Notes under the pieces: model-generated | The model's input: only the letters and a program-made list of their open reading frames with translations | The model's database searches: none | Told to the model about the DNA's origin: nothing | DNA from: Hippopus hippopus | Taxonomy: Eukaryota; Mollusca; Bivalvia; Cardiida; Cardiidae | Reading direction: 5' to 3' | NCBI GenBank assembly: GCA_946811185.2 | Contig: OX328102.1 | Coordinates: 52,119,619-52,183,618, forward strand | Length of the DNA stretch: 64,000 nucleotides | Shown: in pieces, positions 47,431 to 58,204 of the stretch | Position numbering within the stretch: position 1 is the stretch's first letter | Layout of the letters: each line of letters opens with the position of its first letter | Program-made: the position numbers and the translations under genes

Positions 47431-48164
47431 AAAAAGTACCAAAGAAATTTTATGTCCGCTATACACAAGTTATTAAATGCTGTGCTAGATTCTGGCTATA
47501 TTCCAAGGTCATGGCTACAAGGAGTTATTATCCCTGTTTTCAAAAATAAGGGTAGCCCGACAGAACCTTGTGAATATAGACCTATCACTAGGCAAACTTT
47601 TTACTTCCGTGCTCAACCAAAGATTAACAAGCTACCTCGAAGACATCCAAGGCGAGGCTACTCTACTTCCGATCATCTTTTTACACTAAATCCCATTATA
47701 GATATTCTAAGAAAAAGAAAACACATCAAGCAGACTTACATTGATCAGTACAAACAAACCTGGGCATCACAACTCAGAGAATCAGAGAAAGTTAGAACCT
47801 ACAATAACTTAAAGAACTCGCATGAACTTGAATCTATTTCAAACTTTTGAACAATCATGACGCCCTCACTTTGTTTAAATTTAGGACTGCCAACTTTAAG
47901 CTACCCCTGGAAACTGGACGCTATGAATCGATCCCTTACGAAGATAGAACCTGCCGATTATGCACCGAGGATAGTGTAGGATCAGAAGCGCACTACATGT
48001 TTGAATGCAGCTCCCTATCTGCAGAAGGAGCATTTTTCCCTGCCGTTCTCGGTTTAACCGAAGTTCACAGAATTGAAGTCAAATATTTCTTGGCTATTAA
48101 CAACACAGATGCACTAACACATCTGTGCAAATTTCTGAGAGCTATAATGTCTAAATTTAATTAA
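47419..48164 (+). pseudogene. Internally deleted LINE reverse transcriptase
   Basis: Encodes the N-terminal palm region of a LINE reverse transcriptase (VLDSGYIPRSWLQGVIIPVF, NKGSPTEPCEYRPIT), then GYSTSDHLFTLNPIIDIL, then jumps to the C-terminal tail: KFRTANFKLPLETGRY, RTCRLC and EAHYMFEC (Cys-x2-Cys...His...Cys). The catalytic YADD-type region is absent. One short-run frameshift at about 47,849 separates the two frames, and another irregularity lies near 47,595. It clearly belongs to a different LINE family from 4,050 and 39,901. Confidence 0.8.
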
Positions 48165-48169
48165 ATTGT

Positions 48170-48655
48170 TTAAAAAATGTCACCAGACAACCATTTTCCT
48201 TTCCTGTGCGATCTAATTTAACGTTTGCCATTTTATAAAATGAGGCCTAGCAACTCGGAAGAGTGAACTCAGGAGGACTGGATCGTTTTCATTTTTTTTT
48301 TCCTTTACTTTTATTGACCTTTCTTAGCTGCGAAAATCGTATATAGATGTGTTTCCGACTCTCTCTTTATCTCTGTATTATCATGATCCACTCATATACC
48401 AGTGTTCTGGAAAAATAGCTTCTACAGACAGTATAGACAGAGAACAGGAGCGTGTGTGCACCCTTTTGCTCTCCACTATGTTAAATCAATCCATTGCTCC
48501 AATCATGAACTATCGTTCATAACTTGCTAACTTATGCAGACAGTGCGGACCGAGGCCAGACTGAACAGCTCTCTGGTCCGGTATTAATAGTCCTATTATC
48601 CTTTCTTTTAACCCTGTACCATACGATCCCAGTTTTTAAACGACAATGAGCGTGT
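48170..48655. other. Region without gene
   Basis: AT-rich DNA downstream of the LINE fragment. ACAGACAGTATAGACAGAG (48,424) and CAGACAGTGCGGACCGAGGC (48,538) resemble decayed members of the dispersed hairpin repeat family, but weakly. Confidence 0.35.
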
Positions 48656-49750
48656 GTTAAATGATTTAGAAGTCTTGACTAATAAGATATCTTGGACAAA
48701 ATTTGTAAATTAAAGGTATTTTAGAAAGTACTGGCTTTTATACAATGTACAGTTAAATCAAGGTGTCGATATATATTTAAATAGTATTTAGATATTTTTT
48801 GGGGGGGGGGGATTTAGAACAGCCCTTAGTCGTTTCCGTGTTTGATCACATACACTAGAAATAGAAGCATGAAGATGGAAAAAATCTCATTCCAGGAAAG
48901 GTAATACAAACTATGCAATACATTAGAAGATGAAATGCACTTTTTTCTGGAATGGCCAATGTTTTCAAACATTAGAAAATATATATATTAAAAAATACTA
49001 CTGGGTGAGAGTCCAAGTATGGCTAAATTCATTGAATTGATGAAAAGTGAAAACAAACAGACTATTAGAAATTTATCAATTTTTATCTAATAAAGGATAT
49101 AAAGAAAGAGATAGACAGAACTATTGTTTTTAATGTTGCATTTCTTTTATTCTCATCTCAAAAACTAAAAATTAATTATTCAATTACTCAATAGGTCAAT
49201 AGTTCCAATAGGTAAAAAATTTCTGTGCTGTGATTTTATAAATTAACCTCAACTCATTCAGTGCCATAGGTGAAATCAATGGCTTCTGTGGCTGATACTC
49301 TCTGATCTAGAGTCAGTGTCATCCTCTTTTTTAGTCAAACCTGTAGGCTTAAAATAATTTCTAGATAAAGTGGGTTGTATTTACAGTCTTTGAAAGAGAT
49401 AAAGTTTATACAGTAACTTGGCAGCGAAAACCAAATAAAAACACTCCAAAATAGGTCAAATGTATATTATTTTTCCTTTAAAGTTAAAGCAAAATTGAAT
49501 ATGCATTTCATAAATGATGATTCAAGTGTTTTGTCAAAGTAAAAAGAAAACTTGAGAAATAACATAGATTCAGATCAACAAGATATGGCTGATCTGAAAT
49601 CTATGTGTTCTTCTAGTTTTTTATTTAAAAAAAAAAATAAAAATAAATAAATAAATAAATATATACAAACAGGATAACTTTTATATACACTTTAGAGACA
49701 TTACCTCCATTCATTTTCATCCAAATGATCCATTGACTGTCATTGTTGAT

Positions 49751-49793
<43 letters not shown>

Positions 49794-50560
49794 TCGATAA
49801 CTATATTTGGTATGATAGGCATTCTGCCTTTTTCTCCTGAATAAAATATTCCTTTATATCATCCCATACTTTCTCATTTATTATAGTACTAACATATCAA
49901 TTATACATAAATGAATAATAAAGATCAAACTCCAAGTGTCATTTTGAAAAAAATATTTTAATCCCCATTTGTAAACATTGGTAATGGTTATACAATTGAG
50001 AATAAAACAATATGGAGTGAATACACTGTTTTTTTGGTAAGTGGCGGTCAATGGACGTCATATTTAAACAAGTCTAAAAAAAAAAAACTAGAGGCCCTTG
50101 AGGGCCTGAAATCGCTCAAATAGCAGAGATTTTGCTTTTTTGCTCGCATACATTATGAATTCATGAAAAAGGAAAAACAAAAATAAGAAATGGGCTTGAA
50201 TCCACTAAGACAGCATAAAGAAGGCATGGTGAATTGAACAAATAGTAAAAAAAATTGAAGTACAATTTCTCAAAACCAATGATAGGGTTTCCATATGCAT
50301 TGAATTTAACAATCCTAGCAAATTTCAAAAAATGTGACTAATAATGTGGACTTTGTTTAGTAAACAATAACAAGTCAACAAATGGCTGCTTTTCCTAAAC
50401 TGATTTTCTTTACTTTAAATAGAGTTCAATTGCTTGATGAACCAAACAATCTGAGGAAGTTTCGAAAGAATTAAATGAAAAAATATGGACTTCATTACCC
50501 AAACAAGAAATGAGAATTTTCAGATTTAGATAACTACTTTTCCCATACTGACAGTCAGAT
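48656..50560 (+). repeat. Block B, right copy
   Basis: Direct duplicate of 4,397-6,248, including the dead LINE tail (ACTTTTTTCTGGAATGGCC at about 48,940) and the AGGCCC/GGGCCT hairpin. It has gained a G run (48,800-48,809), an (AAAT)n run (49,637-49,660) and a (TG)n microsatellite (49,755-49,783). Confidence 0.85.
49755..49793. repeat. (TG)n(TA)n microsatellite
   Basis: About 14 TG dinucleotides followed by TATATATATA. The paralogous site in the left copy of block B (about 5,466-5,476) has only TGTATATATAT. Confidence 0.9.
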
Positions 50561-51262
50561 CTTTTTTTGTTAATCACTACGGTTCAAGCTGTTTATGATA
50601 CAAAGCCACTGTGCAAGTTTAATGAAAATCTGACCACAAATGCAGACTTTATCTCGTAAACAAGAAATGGAAATTTTCAACTTCAAATGGCTCCTTTTTT
50701 CCATACTGTTTGTTGGATTTTTTGAAAATGGATAGAATTCAAGCAGTTGATGATACAAAGCAACTGCACAAGTTTCACTAAATCTGACTATAAATAAGGA
50801 CTTAATGGCGTAAAGAAGAAATGGAAATTTGCAACTTCAAATGGCTACTTTTCCCGTACTGTTCTTTGGATTTTTTTTCAAAATCAATAGAGTTTAAGCT
50901 GATGATGGTATAAAGCAACTGTACAAGATTCATGAAAATCTGACCACAAACGGAGACTTATCGCCTAAAAAAAATGGAAATTTGCAACTTCAAATCTCTA
51001 CTTTTCCAATACCTTTTGTTGGACATTTTTTTTTAAAGTCAATAGGGTTTGAGCTGTTGATGATACAAAGCAATTGTGCAAGTTTCACAAAAATCTGATG
51101 CCAAATGCAAACTTTATCGCGTAAACGAGAAATTAAAGTTTTCAACTTTAAATGGCTACTTTTCCCATACTGTTTGTTTGCTTTTATTTCAAAATCAATA
51201 GGCTTCAAGCTATTGATGAGATAAAAAAAAAAACAAGGAATGGAAATTTGGAACTTAAAACG
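50561..51262 (-). repeat. F1 satellite monomers, minus orientation
   Basis: About 4-5 diverged F1 units on the minus strand (CTGACCACAAATGCAGACTT, CAAGAAATGGAAATTTTCAA). They join block B on the left and A' on the right. Confidence 0.9.
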
Positions 51263-54183
51263 GCATTACATGAAACTAGCGAGAGTGGATGAGATAAGAA
51301 AAGTAATTTTTTTGACAAGATGGCCGAAAGAAGGTTTAGTAATGATATCGAAATGAAAATGGAAGAAAAACATGATGGATCTAGAACCTTTACTTGACTT
51401 TTCTGTTCCCACGAACAATCGATATGAGAGGCGGGAAAAGAACAAAGAAGAAAACAGATGGAAAACACAGGTACGAAATCGAAAGAAATTGGGGGGGTCA
51501 GTCCGTAATAAGAACAATGAAGAATTTACCTAGATGAGTCTGTACTCTGTAGGCATACAGAATCACTCATAGCAGGATAGTCAAACATCTGTCATTGTTG
51601 ATATTGGAAAAACCCAGGGGTCATGAGACATAAAGTCATCATCTATTAATAGGACACTACTGGAAACTAGCACAAATAAAGACGACAGTGCTGACTTACC
51701 TTATGGACACTCAGCTCCGAAGGAGAGAGAATATGTGAACTGTGTTAAATCCAGATCTAGAAGCCACACAAAATTTCGGAACATGATGAATAAACACAGC
51801 ATTCCGAACAATCAAAATCGACAAGGTTCACCACAATGAGGAAACACGGGGCAAATCATACGTCGGTAGAAGGTGTTTCCACTACGTCGTCAGAAGGTGT
51901 GTCGCGAACTAGCCAATCAGGAACCATGGATGAAGACAAAAGTGAAGGACAGGCAAAATGTAAATAGGACAGATCTGTGAGGAGAATTAGTGATATAATT
52001 GTGTGTACAGGGTTTGATTGGCAAGAGATACTTGAATTATTAAGCTAGACTTACCTTCGTAGAAATAAGGCAAAGGTTAATCATAATTTCATCCGACACA
52101 AAACTCCCTTATTGGCCCCACAGATTATGACGCAGCGTCAGCAATCCAGGTGGTCATATTTTAGAGTACTTATGGCGCAGTAGTTGCATAATTTTGTAAG
52201 GAATCGTTGGAAGGGTGGTTGAGGGTGGGCTTGTGAGCCCTAAGGGAGTTTTTTGTCGGATGAAATTATGATCACTCTTTGCCTTACTTCTACGAAGGTA
52301 AGTCCAGCTTAATCATTCAATTTCATTCAACACATAAACTCCCTTATGGGCTCCACAGATTTTTTAGAGTTGATTACTTACAAAATGGGCTAGTAAAGCA
52401 TAGAGAGAGGTGCTGACTTTCATTGACAGCAATTTTGGAATTCTACTATTCCAAAAGGAATTTGCGTGTCATATCTGCTCTGCTGTGAAGTATAGTATTA
52501 AGCAGGCTTGTGAGCATTACTCCGGTCAGCTGATAATATGACCTCTCTCAAACGCCCTCCCTCACGATGAATTTGTAACAAGGACGCCGATCTAATCCTA
52601 TGCGGCTTGGAATTTTCACAGTTTTAATAAGTAATTTATTACTATTTACAAGTATTTGTACTTTCCCATTATATTGATTATTGTAACAATACAAGATTTA
52701 TCGTTTCCTCATACCGATGTACAGTCGGGAATCTATTGCATACGTCCATATTGCAGTGAACTAGGCAGAGAAAGAGTTTCTTCATTGAGTACATCTTACA
52801 AAACCGGCTGATAATTTTGTTTCGTGTATGTTAACATTCTTGTTTATCCATGTGCTGATTAGCCTGATATTCAACGATTGTTTTTGCTTAAATTTTGGTA
52901 ATGGCCGTTTTTTTTTTAAAGAACCAATAATCCATTATAAAGTTAATATTTTTCTCCCAGATTTTTATACATTTGACTACACCATGTGAATAGAAATGCA
53001 TCACAAGCCGCTGCTTCTGGTTTAGAATATTTAGAACCATATAAAAGAAGTTTGGCATTCAAACGTGATGCAACCAATTCTGTGTGCATATCTGGCTGTA
53101 AATACTTTCGTGATGCATGAAAACATTTGCATCTAGAATATCCTTCTAGAATATCATTTCCACTTCTACAGAGTTTTTTATGCCTGTTTATTTCTCACTT
53201 TGGCTATACGATATTCCGATATGTGTATATGCCGTTCAATGCACGGAATCATAGTGTCTCTTCCCACCATGATTCATAAACAACTTGTATCGTTCGTATG
53301 TTGTCGTATGTAGACTTTTCTCATGTTCCTATTGAAGACGTGATCCTAGATTTCAAATCTTCTCTTATATTAATTTCTTTGAATTTTGATGTTCCTTTGA
53401 TCAAAATCGCCTTGTTTCCAGTATTATTTAATCACATGTCCCATATATTTAAGTGCAGTAGCGGTATGGATTGTAATACTAATATGTGCTGGATTTAGCT
53501 TTACTTTCTTGTACCTTTGTTGTCAAGTCAACATTCCGATTGTACTCTAGGACTGGAGGTACGTTCAATTAACTGTAAGAAATGCTATGATAAGGCTATA
53601 ATCGGCATGTTTCCCTCCCGCTGGCTTAAAACTGTGTTGGATATCGCACATCGGATTAATGAACCTTTAATTTCCTGGATTTACGGAAACGTACTGTTCT
53701 CCGTATCTTCATGTCATAAAGCTGTAATATTCTTACACCTAAATCGCTACTGGATGCACTGTTCCTTTTACATTACGTAAGCAAGTCTTATGGCTATTAC
53801 CAATGGAATTCACGCTCGCATGACTGTGTGACCCTAGATAAACGAGTTCATACAAGTTTCATGGTTCAGATTCCAAGACTGCATGAAGAGCCCATAACTA
53901 ATGCCGTTTAATTAGTATTTATGTCCTCTGAAATGATTCTGAAATATTTACAAACCTCATATCTCGATCGAGTAATTAATAATCACCTGAAAGGTCAACA
54001 GAAGCTAACCAGCAATCCTTCCTCAATACAGTAAGTGCTGAGTGCAGTGATTTTGTCTTAAAAATGACTTTCGTCAATGTTAAGCGAGTTAAAGAATTTC
54101 AGATGTTTAAATAAGTCCTATTGTATTTTCCATACTTCCTTGAGCTGAAATTATTTGATATGCATGCATTGTTGGTATCTATG
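51263..54183 (+). repeat. Element A' (inverted copy of A)
   Basis: Reverse complement of 755-3776 with moderate divergence (roughly 93-95% by eye). It includes the hairpin element (52,036-52,316) and the MAERRFSND frame (51,320-51,397). It stops at GGTATCTATG (54,183), where the other copies continue toward the gag exon, so it is a solo 5' end. Frames at 51,205-51,517 and 53,517-53,780 are mirrored in A but have no family signature. Confidence 0.85.
52036..52316. mobile_element. Hairpin/MITE-like element inside A'
   Basis: Counterpart of 2729-3004, with arms TTAAGCTAGACTTACCTTCG and the reverse complement ending GGTAAGTCCAGCTTAA. An extra reverse-oriented end, AACTCCCTTATGGGCTCCAC, follows at 52,347. 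Confidence 0.6.
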
Positions 54184-55389
54184 TTGTTAAGGATTCATTT
54201 TCCCTCATGTAACGATGAAGCCGTTTTACCACCCTGGAATTTCCAAGTCGAACTTATATTTGATATTCGGACTTAATCTATATTTATCCCCGGTTTCGCT
54301 CTTATTGTTGTATTGAGGGTTGTAGTTGTTCCAGCGTGGATTATTTTTGTCATCAGGGTGTGGGAAAAGGTTGACTCTGATTCCTACTGTAGTAATGATG
54401 GTCGTTGTTGCTGTTATTTCCCTCCTCCCCTTTTTGCTGTGAATTTTTTTTTTTTCTTAAGTGAGGAAAGTCTTTGTTTACTTGAGACAATTTATCTCAG
54501 GCAGTATTTCTAAAAAAGAAATGTTGAATTAAAAGACGTTTACATGGGAAAGAGATATTTGCGCACATTTCCTCAACTCATTGGATTGTGCGACACACTA
54601 TAGAAATGCCAGCGAGATGTCTTATGTATGTTTTTTTTTTTTATATAGGGATGTTTAATGTCGGCAAAAATGCCATCTACTATCGAGACTTGTCAGTTTC
54701 GACACTCTTTTGTCGTTTAAATGTAAATTGAAGTGCGTTTAATTTATCCTGCTTTACTTTACCCTACAAAACAGAGCTACCCTTTGTAGTTAGATCCGTC
54801 TATACATCTTTTTTGTCAATGTCGAAGCTGTTGTTTGAAAAGTCATAAATGCGCAGCCATTTCTTTTCGAGTTTTTCCCATATTGGGCCTCTGCTTATTT
54901 CGCCTCAATAAAGCGTAGATCTCTAGTATCTCCATGGCCAGAATCACTGCTAAGGTCATGACACTGTAAGAGAGTCATTAATTTCCCGTGGTCGCTTTAT
55001 CCCACCTTTTCCAGGTATTGTCTGTGATACTTTCACAGATAAGATATCTTTCTTCATGTTAATTATAGAATAGTTTAATGTGTATTGTGATTTTTGACAC
55101 ATTCCGTTTCTTGTTTTTTGGTTTTGAAGGACTAAACGACAGTAACTGCTACAAATCTTTAACTGAAGCCGATTGCTTACCTAATAACCAAATTCTTACA
55201 GTAGCACTGGTATACAATGTTACCACGTGCATCGGAATTACACATTAGTATTCAGCAGCGACATAAGTCATATTTTTACTCTCAGACAACTTTCAACGAT
55301 AAGAGAAAGTCCAGACTGACAAATTCTAATTAGTAAATTTAATTATCGTGTAAGTATTGTTAGATTTCTGTGAAGTATGCAAAGTCTGA
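54184..55389. other. Region without recognisable gene
   Basis: AT-rich DNA; the frame at 54,313-54,513 has no domain signature. T-runs at 54,446 and 54,631. Nothing else can be supported. Confidence 0.4.
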
Positions 55390-55850
55390 AAGTGGAAAGT
55401 GTGCTTAACTGGAAACCAAGATGTTCTACTTGAAAAATCTATTATCGTAGTATATTAAGTCCCTCCACTACTGTTTATCACTCTCATTAGATTATCTTTC
55501 CAATACTGGGGTCCTGCGTGGTTCAGTTGTAAAGTGCAGGGCTTGTGACCTGGAGGCCTTTGGTTCGACTCTCATTGGATCCGCCTGGATTTTCGTGGAA
55601 GTGTCCTTGGGCAAGACTCTTCAGAGCCCAAGCCTAGTACTGGTGAAACCCAGGAAATACATGAATATGTGAGTTGTCCCTCTGATATGACTGAAACCAT
55701 GTTAAAAGCGGCGTAAAACACCATTCAATCAATTAGTCTTTCCAGTACTGTTTTAATTCTATTAAGTCGACACCCTGTTGAAGGTAGGCAGTGCATTTAA
55801 CCCTTTTACACACAATCCTTATTTTTAACAATCCTGTAAGAGAGGGCTTC
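55390..55850 (+). repeat. Direct repeat copy 1, split by a SINE
   Basis: AAAGTGTGCTTAACTGGAAA to TTATCTTTCCAATACTG (55,397-55,508) continues after the SINE as CTTTCCAGTACTGTTTTAAT to TTTTTAACAATCC. The uninterrupted paralogue is at 56,374-56,600. Confidence 0.8.
55509..55732 (+). mobile_element. tRNA-derived SINE with target-site duplication
   Basis: About 224 bp. The head has a pol III A box (TGGTTCAGTTG, 55,519) and B box (GGTTCGACTC, 55,562). The centre has GTCCTTGGGCAAGACTCTTC, which recalls the conserved central domains shared by several marine invertebrate SINE superfamilies. The 3' end is CATTCAATCAA. Target duplications are TTATCTTTCCAATACTG (55,492-55,508) and TTAGTCTTTCCAGTACTG (55,733-55,750). 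The empty site is at about 56,484-56,500. Superfamily is not assigned. Confidence 0.85.
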
Positions 55851-56129
55851 CAAAAACATTGTGGCTAAAGGAGAAAATGCTGGTTCCAATCATATTATCC
55901 TTTTTTTCACAATGTGTAGTACCCTGGCAAAAAAAAACTTCAGTTTATTTGTATCACTTTCGACATTGTTGCATTCAGGACCCTCGAACGGTCTAGAAAC
56001 TGTGTTTTGGCAAAAAGATTTACTCTTATCCCGTTAAATGACTAAAATTAAACACTCAAGCCTGTAGTAAAAAAACCCAAATTTTGCTATTTCAAAAGTA
56101 TTTTCATGGAAAAGATATCTCATTATCGG

Positions 56130-56225
56130 ACATTGTACATCCAAGATCAGACTGCACGTTCTGTACAGTCTGATCTTGATCTACAGTGTCCGCAAAAGGT
56201 CCTTGAGTCGCGCCTAGCAGTCTAA
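56130..56225 (+). repeat. Dispersed hairpin repeat (GATCAGACTGCAC family), copy 3
   Basis: AAGATCAGACTGCAC-GTTCT-GTACAGTCTGATCTT (56,143-56,177) forms a near-perfect 15-bp stem, then GATCTACAGTGTCCGCAAAA and GGTCCTTGAGTCGC. It is the best preserved of the copies in this window. Confidence 0.65.
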
Positions 56226-56373
56226 AGGATAACTGGAAACCTGCTGGTTGTGATACTTTGAGAATCTCTTATCTCTGTAACTTATGATATCACAAGTCTG
56301 TTGATTGGTATATCACTGATTGGATTATAATGTCTAATTGTTTGAAACATGTTAAATCAGTATACTGTTTACA

Positions 56374-56600
56374 AGAAGGAAAGTGTGCTTAACTAGAAAC
56401 CAAGTTGTGCTACTTGAAAAATCTGTTATCGTAGTATATTAAGCCATTCCACGACTGATTAGAGCTATCACTCTTATTGGATTATCTTTCCAATATTGTT
56501 TTAATCCTGTTATGCCGACGCATACTGTTTAAGGTAGGCAGTGTATTTAACCCTTAACCACACAGTCCTTACTTTTAACAGTTATTTTAGTTGTCATCAC
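56374..56600 (+). repeat. Direct repeat copy 2 (empty SINE site)
   Basis: Matches 55,390-55,508 joined to 55,738-55,850, reading TTATCTTTCCAATATTGTTT across the point where the SINE lies in copy 1. Confidence 0.8.
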
Positions 56601-57749
56601 ACTACCTTTAATTAAATTATCTTACAAATGATGTTAGGATTTGAATCCTGGAAACTCTACGTATCGCTTCTACATATCGCTAAAAAGTATGAAGTGTATT
56701 TCACTGGAAATCAATTAGTGATGCTTGAAAATTCTCTTCTTTTTTTTTTTATTTTTTTTTGACAATCCTGTTCTTTGATAGCAATCGTTAGCACCGATCA
56801 TTCTATGATGTTAATATCGATAAAAAGCAATGAAATAGATATCCTGGTTTCTTTGATACTTTTAACTGAAATTCTTTCCATTATAAAAAAATAAGATGAC
56901 ATGTACAGATGTGATATAACCGAAACTGAAATTTCTGTATACCCGTGTTAAGCTTAAGAATCTGATCAGCTAACAAAGGATCCGCTTTTTAAATTACTTC
57001 AAAGTTTTTATTGGAGCAAATTAGTAGATCTCTTAAAATGTTGATAAATGGTAATTAATGACAAATGGTAGAACAACATTTGTTGGCCTTTCACTTCGGA
57101 CAGCCGAAACACGTCATTTCGTTTTTAACGTTTTTACTCGTATTAATAGTTTTTCAAAAGTCTTCAAAACAAACTAACGAATGACCGAGTCAAATATTAA
57201 GTTAAGGGGGTAAAATTTTCTTTAAATGTGCTGTCAGTTAACATACTTCTCATCTCAATAATAACGGAGTTGGGAGATTTTTCAAGTAGTACAACTTGGT
57301 TTCTAGTTAAGCACACATCTTTTAAACAGTATACCGATTTAACATGTTTCAAACAGTTTGACACTATAATCCAATCAGTGATATACCAATTAACAGACTT
57401 GTGATATCATAAGTTACAGAGATAAGAGATTCTCCAAGTATCACAACCAGCAGGTTTCCAGTTAATTCTTTACCATATTATTTCTAGACTATTTCACATT
57501 GAAGACTCCTGCAGACAACAATATCCAAAGTGATACAAAATAAACTGAAGCTATTTGCCTGGGTACGACACATTGTGGAAAAAGGATAATATGCTTGTAA
57601 CCAGCAGTTTATCCTTTACCCACAATTATCGTAAGCACACGAAACAAAACACTTTTTTTATAAAATGTGTTATCTTGTAACAAATCTCATGTATTAAAAA
57701 CTACTACTACGACTACTAATGATAATGATGATGATGATACGTTAATGCA

Positions 57750-58200
57750 TTAGAAAGCATTTAAAATCAAAAATTCTTTTTATTAGCAATTCAGCAACAA
57801 AACCTTGCTCAAACTTACTTTTCTCGTAAAATGGTCCAAATATTACAGATAAAATACATGTAGTTTTATTTTCAAAAATATCAATCAGACAATAATACTA
57901 CGTGTTTTTCTTAATTAAGCATCTAAAATCATATATTCATTTTTATCAGCAATTCAGCAACGTAATACCTAATATAACTTTCATTTCTCGAGAAATCAAA
58001 GTAAATAAATAAAAACAACCCCCCCCCTAGAAATCAATAATATGATTATCTAAATTCTAATAAAAGACATATTAATGCATAATAAAGTTTAAAAATACCA
58101 TATCTTTATTTTTTCAGCAATTCAGCAGTTCAGCTTTTAAATGTATATCTGCTGATCAGCAGGTTGCTGAATTCAGCAGAAAATTCAGCATTTTAGGGAG
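57750..58200 (+). repeat. Degenerate ~165-bp repeats ending in CAGC/GCTG palindromes
   Basis: The word AGCAATTCAGCAAC, or a close relative, recurs at about 57,785, 57,948 and 58,117, each after a TTTTTAT tract, suggesting three units. The last passes into CTGCTGATCAGCAG and GCTGAATTCAGC palindromes (58,149-58,180). Confidence 0.55.
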
Positions 58201-58204
58201 TCCC

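Larger units (their letters stand above)
55854..57630. repeat. Large imperfect inverted repeat
   Basis: Left arm 55,854-55,990 plus 56,225-56,440 pairs with right arm 57,493-57,630 plus 57,270-57,465 (shared words CATATTATCCTTTTT, AACCAGCAGGTTTCCAGTTA, TTTCTAGTTAAGCACAC in the appropriate orientation). The left arm is interrupted by about 235 bp that includes the hairpin repeat at 56,130. The centre (56,600-57,270) has no gene. Confidence 0.7.

Noticed and set aside
55509..55590. Functional tRNA gene
   Set aside because: It is the head of a SINE with a tail and target duplication.
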